DNA of 41,565 bases. Origin: Dehalococcoidia bacterium (GTDB lineage: Bacteria > Chloroflexota > Dehalococcoidia > E44-bin15). The notes below the pieces were generated by a model. That model had not been told where the DNA came from. It worked only from the letters and a program-made list of their open reading frames with translations, and did not search any database. The translations under genes were made by a program, and so were the position numbers. Below, one piece after another: positions 8,893 through 19,200 of the stretch. How positions within the stretch are numbered: position 1 is the first letter of the stretch; every line of letters starts with the position of its first letter. The stretch spans positions 1-41,565 of the forward strand of contig JAUWRG010000008.1 in NCBI GenBank assembly GCA_030610655.1, read 5' to 3'.

Positions 8893-9498
8893 TTACTTCC
8901 TCAGCCTCGATCTGTTCCGCCTGGGTATGATAAAACCGGTGTTTTTCACATACTCGATATATGCGTCTCCGTAGCGTTTGATGAGGTCCTTTTTCTCAGC
9001 CATGCACATCACATAGAAGATTGGTACCCAGATGAATGAGAATATGGCGAGAAAGGGAGAATTCAACAAGAAGGCGATCACCCACCAGAATGTTACCTCA
9101 CCGGCTGCCTGAGGGTGCCTGATTTTCTTGTATATGCCGCCAAACAGAGGGTGATCTTTCTTCACTAGAATGGTCTCCCGTCCAGCATCTCTCATGCCTC
9201 TCAACCACAGGTATCCTCCCGGGACGGCAATCAAAATCGCTATCAAAGCCGAGAGCCACCAGTCCCAGGGGAAGGATCGGGGAAAAGCTACTGGCAGCGG
9301 ATAGAAAAAATAGACCACATAGTTGACACCGGCGACGGTCATAAATATGGAGGCTGTGATTCTGTACCGTGTGCATTTACGGTATGCTGTTTCACCAATC
9401 TTCTCCTCCAACGCAGCAGGACCGGCACTTTTCACATAGAAATAGAGGCAGAGTATGGCGCAAATAAGCATTGAGGCGAAATTTATCCATGCGATCAA
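8893..9498 (-). CDS. Isoprenylcysteine carboxyl methyltransferase / phospholipid methyltransferase-like membrane protein
   Basis: Multiple TM helices; C-terminal KKIRHPQAAGEVTFWWVIAFLLNSPFLAIFSFIWVPIFYVMCMAEKKDLIKRYGDAYIEYVKNTGFIIPRR matches ICMT/PEMT pattern. Confidence 0.75.
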   Translation of the reverse strand: MIAWINFASMLICAILCLYFYVKSAGPAALEEKIGETAYRKCTRYRITASIFMTVAGVNYVVYFFYPLPVAFPRSFPWDWWLSALIAILIAVPGGYLWLRGMRDAGRETILVKKDHPLFGGIYKKIRHPQAAGEVTFWWVIAFLLNSPFLAIFSFIWVPIFYVMCMAEKKDLIKRYGDAYIEYVKNTGFIIPRRNRSRLRK

Positions 9499-9721
9499 TT
9501 TACCCCCTTCAGTAGTAACCTGTGCAGATACGGCAGTGTCAAGTCTAGCAGATAGAGCATCACTTATACAGGGGCAGCGCCCTAGAGCCTGAGGTGCGTA
9601 GTATTTTCAGTGTGAGTGAAAAATTAGCAACACCCATAGTTCGAAACTAGAAGAAAGCGATTTTACATCACGCACGGCATTTGCTATATTACCAAAGGAC
9701 GAAAAGGCGAAAGAGTGAAAA

Positions 9722-10702
9722 ATGAACGTACTTGGCATTGAGACATCGTGTGACGAAACAGCGGCCGCCGTGGTACAGAATGGCACACAGATCCTGTCCA
9801 ACATCATCGCCTCGCAGGTGGACATCCATTCCCGCTACGGCGGCATTGTACCCGAGGTGGCATCCCGCCAGCACCTCCTTACCATGATTCCCATAATCGA
9901 GGATGCGATGTCCCAGGCTCAAGCCCGCTGGAGCGACCTGGATGCAATCGCCGTTACCAACGGGCCGGGTCTCGCTGGCTCCCTCCTTGTTGGGGTGAAC
10001 ATGGCCAAGGCCATCGCTATGGCCCAAGGTCTCCCCATCATAGGCATAAATCACCTCGAGGCCCATATCTACGCCAACTGGTTGGAGGGGAGAGCACCAG
10101 ACTTCCCGGTGGTCTGTCTCATCGTCTCCGGGGGACACACCGACCTGGTTCTAATGAGAGGGCATGGGGACTACCAACTTCTGGGGAGGACCAGGGATGA
10201 CGCCGCTGGCGAGGCCTTCGACAAGGTGGCCCGCATCCTAGGGCTCGGCTACCCCGGCGGCCCGGCCATTGAGCAGGCAGCCGTTGACGGCAATGGCACA
10301 ACTCACCACCTGCCCCGCGCCTGGCTCAAGGGGACCGACGACTTCAGCTTCAGCGGGTTAAAGACGGCGGTGCTTCGCCTGGTACAGGAAAACGATGATA
10401 TATCGGTAGCCAACGTCGCCGCCAGCTTTCAGGAGTCGGTGGTCGATGTACTGGTGAGCAAAACTATGGATGCGGCAAGGAGGCTGGGGGCTCGCCAGGT
10501 CCTCCTCTGTGGCGGTGTTGCCTCGAATCGGCTTCTTCGCCAGACGATGGCCCAGCGCTCACCCATCCCCATTCTCATCCCCAGCCCCATCCTGTGCACC
10601 GACAATGCAGCAATGACTGCCTCCTGTGGCTATTTTCGGCTCAAAGCTGGCGAAACCTCAGGATGGGACCTCGATGTGGAGCCCAACCTCAGGCTGGCAT
10701 GA
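9722..10702 (+). CDS. tsaD: tRNA N6-adenosine threonylcarbamoyltransferase TsaD
   Basis: [86 protein letters not shown]. Confidence 0.97.
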   Translation: MNVLGIETSCDETAAAVVQNGTQILSNIIASQVDIHSRYGGIVPEVASRQHLLTMIPIIEDAMSQAQARWSDLDAIAVTNGPGLAGSLLVGVNMAKAIAMAQGLPIIGINHLEAHIYANWLEGRAPDFPVVCLIVSGGHTDLVLMRGHGDYQLLGRTRDDAAGEAFDKVARILGLGYPGGPAIEQAAVDGNGTTHHLPRAWLKGTDDFSFSGLKTAVLRLVQENDDISVANVAASFQESVVDVLVSKTMDAARRLGARQVLLCGGVASNRLLRQTMAQRSPIPILIPSPILCTDNAAMTASCGYFRLKAGETSGWDLDVEPNLRLA

Positions 10703-11870
10703 GAGGACATTCACCGCATTTCCTCTCCAGGCAAAAGTTACTATAGAGGTGAATCAGCCCCTGCTGACGCCTCGCCGAGTTCACCAACTTGGATCCCATG
10801 GAGATCTGCCGTGTCATCTGCCTCGTTATATGGTTTTCGCCAAGCTTAGGGTAGTTCTGATAAAGTTCTAGCGCGTGCCGGCCCAGCTTTGATCTTTCCC
10901 CTGCCACGGCAAATGAGAAAGACAAAACGATGTTTACCGCCATCTCACCTGCTCTCGCCCGCCCAATCAACGATCCATGGTCGCTTCCGGTTAAAATCAA
11001 ACCATCCTCCAGCTTTCTACGCCCATTTTTTGCATCTGTCTCCATGACAAGCTGGAGCAGCCCCTGAGCCAGTCCCCCATTTCTAAGGTAATGGGCAAGC
11101 AGATAAGCCGCCGCGCCGATGCGCCGCGGCGGCATATTCAGCGGACGTATACCGGCGAGGTTCCACTGCAACAGAGCCGCCTCAGCCGAGAGCGCTCTCT
11201 GAAACACCTGACCATGTTTCTCGGGGCAGCTATCTTGAGCAATCTCCTTTAACATCCTCAGCGGCATTCGGCGCGCCAGCTCCTCAAAGGACTCGCTGTT
11301 CCGACTGTAGCCCAGAGCCCGCATCAGCCCCTCATAAAGCACCTGGTCTCGCTCATTTATGGCTAACTTCGCCTGAAATTGGCCAGCCTTCGAGCGAAAC
11401 CGTTCCTCCCCCGCTCCATCCAGCACCTCCCTCACCGCATGTTCACCAAGGCGCATCACCACATCCCCGCAAGGCTCCTCAGGCACCACTAGGGTGGTTG
11501 GAAAACCACCTAAATCGTCCACGTAAGGGTGCAACGGGAGAACAGGCACAGCCCTGCCATCCTGAAGAACAGTGCCCCCATATCTATCATCCCACATCAC
11601 CACGTGGAGGATGACACCGTTGTAGTTGGGGTCTCGATGGTGTCCATGAGCCTGCCACCCGCTGGACCTGACATGAAGCTCCACATCCCCCCGAAGCTCC
11701 CCACCGTTTGTGGCGATGATGGCATGGCGAAAGTCGGGGCCATCGACACCACCGCGCCTCCCGGGGTAGACCACCTTAAGCCACTCCCCACCTGCGGTGA
11801 CCAGCTCCCTGTTGCGCATCACATCGCTCTGCCATAATCGAGACAGCAGGCTTTCCTTCATCCGCTCCAT
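10689..11870 (-). CDS. DUF2851 family protein
   Basis: [69 protein letters not shown] and C-terminal C-X2-C-X2-C-like [11 protein letters not shown]; start at MERMKESLL (11870) preferred over 11909 because the repeat homology and operator palindrome begin just upstream. Confidence 0.8.
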   Translation of the reverse strand: MERMKESLLSRLWQSDVMRNRELVTAGGEWLKVVYPGRRGGVDGPDFRHAIIATNGGELRGDVELHVRSSGWQAHGHHRDPNYNGVILHVVMWDDRYGGTVLQDGRAVPVLPLHPYVDDLGGFPTTLVVPEEPCGDVVMRLGEHAVREVLDGAGEERFRSKAGQFQAKLAINERDQVLYEGLMRALGYSRNSESFEELARRMPLRMLKEIAQDSCPEKHGQVFQRALSAEAALLQWNLAGIRPLNMPPRRIGAAAYLLAHYLRNGGLAQGLLQLVMETDAKNGRRKLEDGLILTGSDHGSLIGRARAGEMAVNIVLSFSFAVAGERSKLGRHALELYQNYPKLGENHITRQMTRQISMGSKLVNSARRQQGLIHLYSNFCLERKCGECPLMPA

Positions 11871-11881
11871 ACATGCACCTT

Positions 11882-11899
11882 TTACACGATTGCGTGTAA
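11882..11899. promoter_or_regulatory. Operator-like palindrome TTACACG-ATTG-CGTGTAA
   Basis: Perfect 7+7 palindrome just upstream of the DUF2851 start; related copies at 12050, 22973 and 23781. Confidence 0.55.
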
Positions 11900-12051
11900 T
11901 ACTGGCCAAAAAACAAATCCCTGTCCCTCAACCATCTCCATCAACCTGACTACATGTCGCCCACGTCCTCTTTTCAGCGATGATATGGTCGACCCTGAAT
12001 CCATCCCGCTGTACTTCTCCTCTCTACCTCTTGCTCCGACAAAATTAATTT

Positions 12052-12065
12052 ACACGTTTCCGTGT
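12052..12065. promoter_or_regulatory. Operator-like palindrome ACACG-TTTC-CGTGT
   Basis: Identical 14-mer to 23781-23794, located in the HTH-upstream part of copy A. Confidence 0.55.
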
Positions 12066-12177
12066 GATTTGTCAAAAGCACGTTTAAAGAGTAAGAAGAA
12101 TCATTCAGCAAGAATATGACCATGAGAGGAAATTAGATTTATCTCAATCTAGGCCAATTAGTATAAATGGCTGTCTA

Positions 12178-14637
12178 TTAAGCTGAAACCCGCTGCTCGC
12201 CCCTGCTACCATGTGCTTCCTTTGCCAACCTCCGCTCAGTGAGAACCTTCTTGGTATGCTCTATCTCTTCAGGTGTAACCTTCTGGCGCATCTCCTCCAG
12301 GTTGCGCATGATCTGGGCAAACCTTGAGCCCTCAGCAGCGCTGATCCATTCGAGTTGTAACCGCTCCGGTCGTATTCCCAGCTTCTCCATACGGGCCCAT
12401 AGCCTCTCCGCGCGGCGCTTGGTCCAGTGGTTGGCGGTGATGTAGTGGCAGTCGTTTATATGGCATCCAGAGAGCAGTACAACAGCAGCCCCTTTCTCAA
12501 AGGCGTGAAGGATGAACTTCTCGTCCACTCTTCCGCTGCACATAACGCGGATGAATCGGTTGTTGGGTGGATACTGCAGCCTCGACACTCCAGCCAGGTC
12601 ACCCCCAGCGTAGCTGCACCAGTTGCACAGGAAGCTTATGATCTTCTGCTCGGGCTCTTCTTCCAAGGCAGCGTCTATCTGGGCAAGTATCTGTTCGTCG
12701 TTGAAGTGCTGCATGGTTATGGCATCGAAGCGACACTCCGCAGCGCAGGTGCCGCAACCAGCACATGCCGCAGCTACTATGTATGCCCCCGTCTTGGCCT
12801 TCACGTCTACCGTTATCGCCCCGTATGGACAGACCTTGACGCAGACGCCGCAGGAGGTGCATTTGTCCAAGTCTACTATTGCCTTTAGGGCCTCCATTTT
12901 AAGTGTACCTGCGTTCAGTATGATGGCACTCTTGGCGGCCGCTGCCCCTGCCTGGGTTACGCTGTCCTTAATATCCTTGGGTGCCTCCACAGAGCCGGCG
13001 AAGAAGATGCCCGGCGTAGGTGCGTCCACTGGCCTCAGTTTGGGATGAGCCTCCATTAAGAAGCCGTCGCTAGTCTGAGAGAGATTCAGGATTTGGGCTA
13101 GCTCCTTCAGGTCATCCTTGGGCTCCAGCCCTACCGCTAAAATCACCATGTCCAGATCGTACTCCTCAACACGTGCCGCTGTGGTGTTCTCCACCTTGAG
13201 GCGGAGGTTCCCGGTGGCAGGGTCTTCAGTGACCTCACCGGGCAGGCCACGAATATAGTGGACGCCTTCTTCTTTGGAACGTCGGAATAGGTCCTCGAAG
13301 CCCTTGCCAAAGGCGCGAATGTCAATGTAGAAGATGTATATCTCGGCATCTGGGTAGTGCTCCTTGATGAGCAGGCTGTCCTTTATTGTGTTCATGCAGC
13401 ACACGTTAGAGCAGTAGGGATTGCCACGATTCTCTGTTCGTGAGCCAACACACTGAATAAAGCCGATGCGCTTCGGGGTCTGACGATCTGAGGGGCGCAC
13501 CAGGTGACCTTCGGTAGGGCCACCACCGCATATCAACCTTTCAAACTCTATGCTGGTGATGACGTTCTCAAAGCTGGTATAGCCGTACTCGTCCAGCGGA
13601 GTAGGGTCATATATGCCCATGCCTGTGGCCACGATTATTGTACCTACATCCAGTTCAGCAATCTCGTCCGCCATGGTCAGGTCTATGCATTGCTTGTCAC
13701 AGGCATCGAGGCACTTGTCGCAAGCTATAGGGTTGTTTCCCAGGCAGTGCTCCATGTCGATAAGATAAACAGAGGGTACCGCCTGAGGAAATGGCATATA
13801 TGCCGCCTTGCGCGAGGAGAAGCCTTGCTGAAACTCGTCGGGCAGTACCACGGGGCAAACCTCAGCGCAATCTCCGCAGGCATTGCACTCGTTCGCATCT
13901 ACATAGCGCGCTTTTTTTCGCACGCGCACCTTAAAGTTACCAACATAGCCCGATACCTCCTCCACTGTGCTGTATGTCAGAAGCTTGATGCGGGGGTGGC
14001 GACCCAAATCCATCATCTTGGGCCCGAGCACACATATTGAACAGTCCATAGTGGGGAAGGTCTTGTCGATTTGGGCCATTATGCCCCCTATGGACGGCTC
14101 CTTTTCCACCAAATATACCTGGTGCCCGGCATCAGCCAGGTCGAGGGCCGCCTGGATGCCAGCGACTCCGCCGCCTATCACCAAAGCAGCATTGGTGACA
14201 GGAATCTCCATCTCCTGCTGGGGCTGAAGTAGGCGGGCGCGAGCCACCGCTATCTTTACGATGTCTTTGGCCTTCTTGGTGGCTGCCTCACGGTCATGGA
14301 GGTGTACCCAGCTACACTGTTCCCTTATGCTGGCCATATGCAAAAGGTAGGGATTGAGCCCAGCACCCGCCACACAGTTGCGGAAGGTAGGCTCATGGAG
14401 CCTGGGAGTACAGGAGGCCACCACCACACGGTTCAGCCTGTATTCCCGTATGTATCTCTTTATCTCCTCCTGCCCCGGGTCAGCGCAGGTGTACCTATTC
14501 CTCACCGAGACCACCACGTCAGGAAGCTCCTCGGCGAAACGACGAACCTCCTCAGTGTCGACTGACCCCGCTATATTGAGTCCGCAGTCGCAGACAAATA
14601 CTCCTATTCTGAGTTCCTCTTCAGCCAACCAACTCAC
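12178..14637 (-). CDS. HdrA-like flavoprotein fused to C-terminal MvhD-type domain
   Basis: N-terminal VFVCDCGLNIAGSVD...VVASCTPRLHEPTFR, GGGVAGIQAALDLADAGHQVYLVEKEPSIGG, TFPTMDCSICVLGPKM, CNACGDCAEVCPV, CTSCGVCVKVCPYGAI, CAGCGTCAAECRFDAI, then MvhD-like FLCNWCSYAGGDLAG...MCSGRVDEKFILHAFEKGAAVVLLSGCHINDCHY. Confidence 0.92.
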   Translation of the reverse strand: MSWLAEEELRIGVFVCDCGLNIAGSVDTEEVRRFAEELPDVVVSVRNRYTCADPGQEEIKRYIREYRLNRVVVASCTPRLHEPTFRNCVAGAGLNPYLLHMASIREQCSWVHLHDREAATKKAKDIVKIAVARARLLQPQQEMEIPVTNAALVIGGGVAGIQAALDLADAGHQVYLVEKEPSIGGIMAQIDKTFPTMDCSICVLGPKMMDLGRHPRIKLLTYSTVEEVSGYVGNFKVRVRKKARYVDANECNACGDCAEVCPVVLPDEFQQGFSSRKAAYMPFPQAVPSVYLIDMEHCLGNNPIACDKCLDACDKQCIDLTMADEIAELDVGTIIVATGMGIYDPTPLDEYGYTSFENVITSIEFERLICGGGPTEGHLVRPSDRQTPKRIGFIQCVGSRTENRGNPYCSNVCCMNTIKDSLLIKEHYPDAEIYIFYIDIRAFGKGFEDLFRRSKEEGVHYIRGLPGEVTEDPATGNLRLKVENTTAARVEEYDLDMVILAVGLEPKDDLKELAQILNLSQTSDGFLMEAHPKLRPVDAPTPGIFFAGSVEAPKDIKDSVTQAGAAAAKSAIILNAGTLKMEALKAIVDLDKCTSCGVCVKVCPYGAITVDVKAKTGAYIVAAACAGCGTCAAECRFDAITMQHFNDEQILAQIDAALEEEPEQKIISFLCNWCSYAGGDLAGVSRLQYPPNNRFIRVMCSGRVDEKFILHAFEKGAAVVLLSGCHINDCHYITANHWTKRRAERLWARMEKLGIRPERLQLEWISAAEGSRFAQIMRNLEEMRQKVTPEEIEHTKKVLTERRLAKEAHGSRGEQRVSA

Positions 14638-14640
14638 CTC

Positions 14641-15864
14641 CTAGTCTAAAGACCGGGCTGCCACAGATGCCAAGTCCTGGATCTCCACTTGTGTCGTCTT
14701 CCCATCGCCGCTTTTCTGGGCACACTTCAGGTGTATCTGGCACTTGGGGCAGGCGGTCACCATCACATCAGCTTTAGTAGCCCCTGCCTGGGCGAGACGT
14801 TGCCCCTGTATCTGTCGGTTTACCGCACCACAGTGCACCCAGGGGCTCGCCCCGCAGCAGAGCGCTTTCTCCCGGTTTTGCTCCATCTCCACTAGTTCCA
14901 GACCCGCTACTGCAGCCAGGATTTGTCGAGGCTCATCGAATATCCTCGAGCATCTTCCCAAAGTACAGGGGTCGTGATAGGTGGCCCTTTTCTCAAGCAT
15001 GCCCAGTCTAAGCTCACCGCTTCGCAGCAAAGGCGCTATTACCTCTGTCAGATGCACAACCTCAATTCCGGTACTCCCCAGTATCTTGGGGTAATCAACC
15101 TTTAGCGTATAGTGGCATTCAGGACAGTTTGTGATTATCTTTCCTACACCGTGGCGAGCGAATTCCTCCATGTTAGCTCGTGCCAGAGCCAGGAACCCCT
15201 CTCTGTCCCCCTGGAGCAGCAGGTCTCTGCCGCAGCAGCGCTCATTGGCGAGGATGTTGAACGGTATGTGAGCACGGTTCAACAGCCTGAGCGCTCCCTT
15301 TACCCCATCGAGTGTGTCGACCCCCAGGTCGCTGAACAGAACATCGAAATATGGGGCACAGCCCACAAAGAATATCGTGTCACACTGCTCGGCTAGTTCA
15401 ACGTCCTGAGGCAGCCAGCCCAGCCGGTCCTGGTGCAGGTCGCCACGGGCCATCATGTGCATCACCGCCTGAAGCGCCCCGCCGTGGGTGCACTGCAACT
15501 GGGCCCCTTCCTCGAGTGCCTCAAATCTCAGGGCATGGATAAACTCGGGGAACCTCACGCGGTAGTTGCAGCGTTCGGTACACATGTAGCAACTGATGCA
15601 GGACCAGATCGTATCGTCTTGCGGTATGTTTCTGTTCTGTCCCAGCCTTCTCTGCGCTATAAGACGGGGGTTAAAATCCGGGTCGTGCTGGGCAACCGGA
15701 CACACCACGGTGCACTTGCCGCAGTCAAGACAGAGGTTTATCCTGGTATCGCTTATTTCTCGTTCCGTATCGAACAACCTGTAGTTACATCCTCTCTCTC
15801 CATGAATGGTCATTCTATCTTGTACATGAGTGGCTTGGCTGAGCCAGTCGCCGCTATGCTCCAC
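14641..15864 (-). CDS. HdrC-HdrB fusion-like (Fe-S)-binding protein (two 4Fe-4S motifs + two CCG domains)
   Basis: CLDCGKCTVVCPV, CISCYMCTERCNYR, then two CCG motifs: ANERCCGRDLL...ITNCPECHYTL and YHDPCTLGRCSR...ALCCGAS...TACPKCQIHL. Confidence 0.9.
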   Translation of the reverse strand: MEHSGDWLSQATHVQDRMTIHGERGCNYRLFDTEREISDTRINLCLDCGKCTVVCPVAQHDPDFNPRLIAQRRLGQNRNIPQDDTIWSCISCYMCTERCNYRVRFPEFIHALRFEALEEGAQLQCTHGGALQAVMHMMARGDLHQDRLGWLPQDVELAEQCDTIFFVGCAPYFDVLFSDLGVDTLDGVKGALRLLNRAHIPFNILANERCCGRDLLLQGDREGFLALARANMEEFARHGVGKIITNCPECHYTLKVDYPKILGSTGIEVVHLTEVIAPLLRSGELRLGMLEKRATYHDPCTLGRCSRIFDEPRQILAAVAGLELVEMEQNREKALCCGASPWVHCGAVNRQIQGQRLAQAGATKADVMVTACPKCQIHLKCAQKSGDGKTTQVEIQDLASVAARSLD

Positions 15865-16267
15865 CGGGAACGGCAGACCGCATCTGCCCGATCTCTGCGA
15901 TAAAGCTCGTTACCCGTCCTACAAAGTGGGAGCCATCGCCGCGTGGCACATGGGTGAGGACCAGTCTCTCTTCTTTCAGCCCCAGTAGCCTCATTAGCTT
16001 CCGCGCCTTCTCGCACTCCTGCGTTATAAGTGCAGGATCGGTGTCAAACTGGCATTTCCCTGGTTCACACCCCAGAAGCATCACTCCGTCCGCTCCCAGT
16101 TCAAAAGCCTTGAGTATCAAGCCTTGATGCAACCGAGAGAGGCAGCTAACTCTGACAACTTTCACCGATGCTGGGTAGGAGAGCCCTGCCTGCGCTACCG
16201 CCTCGACACTGCTCAGGCCATCCCAGTTGCAGGCAAACACAACTACATTTGCCTCTGACTTACTCAT
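15854..16267 (-). CDS. Stand-alone MvhD/FrhD-type hydrogenase iron-sulfur subunit
   Basis: VVVFACNWDGLSSVEAVAQAGLSYPASVKVVRVSCLSRLHQGLILKAFELGADGVMLLGCEPGKCQFDTDP. Confidence 0.9.
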   Translation of the reverse strand: MSKSEANVVVFACNWDGLSSVEAVAQAGLSYPASVKVVRVSCLSRLHQGLILKAFELGADGVMLLGCEPGKCQFDTDPALITQECEKARKLMRLLGLKEERLVLTHVPRGDGSHFVGRVTSFIAEIGQMRSAVPGGA

Positions 16268-19200
16268 GAAACCTCAACCATAATGGGCGCTCTCCCCAAC
16301 AAAGCTTCCAGCGTGGCTATTATCTGTTGGTTACTTTGAGTAGCCTGAGTTATGGCACCTGTTGGACAGTGGGCAATGCATGCCCCACAACCGAGACATA
16401 GTGCCTGGTCAACATAGGCGCAGGCTATGCCACCGCCGCGTTCTTTCATCTCTATGTAAGGGCAAATGGCAGCGCAGTCGCCGCAGCCGCGGCACAGTTT
16501 GCTATTAATGGTCACCGCATTAGCGCGCGGGCTAACCACGCCTTGGCCAATATAGGCTGAGGCCCTGGCAGCAACCGCTGCCCCCTTCAGCACCTGTTCC
16601 TCAGGCAGATCCTCTGCATCAGTCGATATGATGAATATGCCAGCCGTTTCTTTCATGGCGGAACTTTTAAGGGCAGCAGTATCTCCCCCGTTAGGTGCAT
16701 CCGAGCACCTCCTGTGGGCAAGGATGCGACCGAGCAGGTTCTCTCTGGGGATAACACCGTCACCGGCTGGCATTTCCCCGGTTAGCTGTCCAATGTCCAG
16801 TATCACCGCACCGGCCCCACTCCGGCTAGTCTGTGACTGGTACTTCACCACCACCTCATAGCTCCCCGGCGAGCCATCCAAATCCAAGACCTGGGGCCAT
16901 TGCCTAACAAGTATACCTTGCTCCTCGAGCTCTTTCAGCAGGGTATCCCTTCTGCGTACATATTCGAGGCTATGTTGCTCTGTGGCACTGTCCGATTCGG
17001 GACCAGAAATAACTTCTACTGAATAGCCCTGGTCTGCCAGGTTTCTCGCTGCAGCCAGACCACAAAGCCCTGCGCCCAATACGAGCACGCCTTCGGCCAC
17101 GGGACGCTCCTCGCTTGCTGCTGCCAAGGACCCCCTGGCCCGGGCGACCCCTGACGAGATTATGCCTATCGCCTTGCGTGTGGCCCCTACTGGGTCGTCC
17201 TGGTGAACCCAAGCGCATTGCTCACGGATATTTACGAACTCTATGTTCCTGTCATAGCCCAAGGGGAGGCCACGGCTGAGGTTCTGCTGGCACATCACCC
17301 GCCTGTCGGTGCAGCTAAAGCATATCTGCTCCAGGCCACAGCATCGGCAGGCAGCGAGCACCACCTTGTCAAGGTCCCACTCTGCAGCCTGGGCCACAAT
17401 CATACTTGCTCCTTCTTCGTTACATGCCTGTGATATCTCCAGAACATTGCAAACGCCAGGAAGCTGTAGCACTTCATTGGTCACCTGATTGCAATCTATC
17501 ACCGAGCTTATGCTACCACCGCAGCGGCATAGGACCACGCCGACGCGGGTCTCCCCAAGACTGGCTGGCTCTGCTTCCTCGCGCGTTTGTTCCAAATAGA
17601 CATCTGGAACGCCTGCGATATCTGTCTCCTTTGGGCGTGGTAACTCTCTCGACTTGAGCTCAATGGCGGCCTTAAGCGCAATGGCTGAAGCCCTAGTAAG
17701 CTCGCCTTCCCCTGTATCCACTTTATAGATGCCCGGTCTTGTGAACTGCAAAGGGGCACTTTGGGCAATTTCACGCCTTCGTATATAACTGTTTGTCCCA
17801 TTGTCGTCGGTAGTGAAATCAATTACGATCTCGGCAGGTATCCCTACTTGGCAGACACTGTCCTTGTGGAATACGGCGTTCAGTTCGCATACCCGTTCGC
17901 ATTCCATGCATTCGCTGCACAGGGCGCAGTTGATACAACGCCCGGCCTCGCGCTCTACCACTTCCCCAGGGAGCCCCAGATTTGTTTCCTCAAAGTTACC
18001 CATCCTTCTGGAAATGGGGATTGCATGCATGCGGGCTCGCTTGTAATAAGAAACATCCCTTTCTCTTATATCAACCTCTACCACCTGAGGTTTCTCCCGA
18101 CTGCGACCCCTCCTCAGATCGCGTCCCCTCAGGTACCGGTCTATCGACTCTGCGGCGCGCAAGCCAGCGGCCACAGCATCTACAACATTGTTGGATCCGG
18201 TGATGCAATCGCCGCCAGCAAAAATACCGGGTATTCCGGTCTCAAGGGTTAGAGTATCCACTTTTATGGTGTCGTTATCGCTATCGACATCAAGCCACCT
18301 CATATTTAACAGGGACGTGTTGGGCTGCTGTCCTATGGCCACTACCACATGGTCAGCGTCAATCACGAACTCAATTCCTGGTATTGGCTCAGCCCTGCGG
18401 CGGCCATCGGCTTCCATCTCACCCATTACCATACGCTGGCACCGTATACCAGCTACCTTGTTCCCGTCACCGAGGATCTCCACCGGAGCTGTCAGGTATT
18501 CTATAGAAATGCCTTCCCTGATGGCATCCTCTACTTCTTCTCTCACCGCAGTCATTTCCTCCGCTGTGCGGCGATAGATTATTCGCACCTGTCCCTTGCT
18601 CCGTCTGTTTGCTGCCCTAGCCGAATCCACAGCGCTATTGCCACCGCCAATGACCACGATATTGGAGCCTACGAAGGCACCCACTTTCATATTCAGTGCA
18701 AACAACAGCGACATGCCATCCACTACGCCTTCTAGGTCTTCACCTGGGATGTTCAGTTTGTTGCTTCGGTGAGCACCTATAGCCAGGAAGAAGGCTCGAT
18801 ACCTTCGCTCTCTTAGATCGGATATCGTTACGTCACGGCCTACTGTCACCCCTGTCTTTATATCCACTCCCAGGGCCTTGATTGCTTCAACTTCTCTATA
18901 GCGTACCTCCCAAGGGAGGCGGAATCTGGGAATGCCCGTGGCCAACATCCCACCAACTACCGCGTGTGATTCGAATATAGTGGGGCTATAGCCGCGGCGC
19001 GCCAGCTCCCATGCGGCGGTAAGGCCAGCAGGTCCGCTCCCAATAATGGCTATTTTTTCTCGCCTGTACCCAGCAGCGGCCTTGCGCTTGTAGTTGATGC
19101 CGCCGGGGGCGTTATCCGCAGCATAACGATGCAGGGCATGGATGAATACAGGGCTGTCAACTTCGCCTCGCTTGCAATTGTCCTCGCACGGATGCGTGCA

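Larger units (their letters stand above)
11881..12175. repeat. Repeat copy A: internally deleted HTH-DUF488 unit (diverged direct repeat of 22972-23910)
   Basis: 11881-12008 aligns without gaps to 22972-23099 (about 100/128 identical by hand count); 12009-12175 aligns, with more divergence, to about 23737-23905. Confidence 0.85.

Noticed and set aside
12427-12888. 153-aa ORF antisense to the HdrA-MvhD gene, and similar long antisense ORFs (13504-14040, 15433-15903, 17761-18252)
   Set aside because: Lie opposite strong, motif-rich Hdr genes; no recognisable domain, codon pattern is a shadow of the sense frame.
12178-14637. Selenocysteine in HdrA (known in some HdrA proteins)
   Set aside because: The relevant segment TFPTMDCSICVLGPKM has ordinary Cys codons and no internal TGA.
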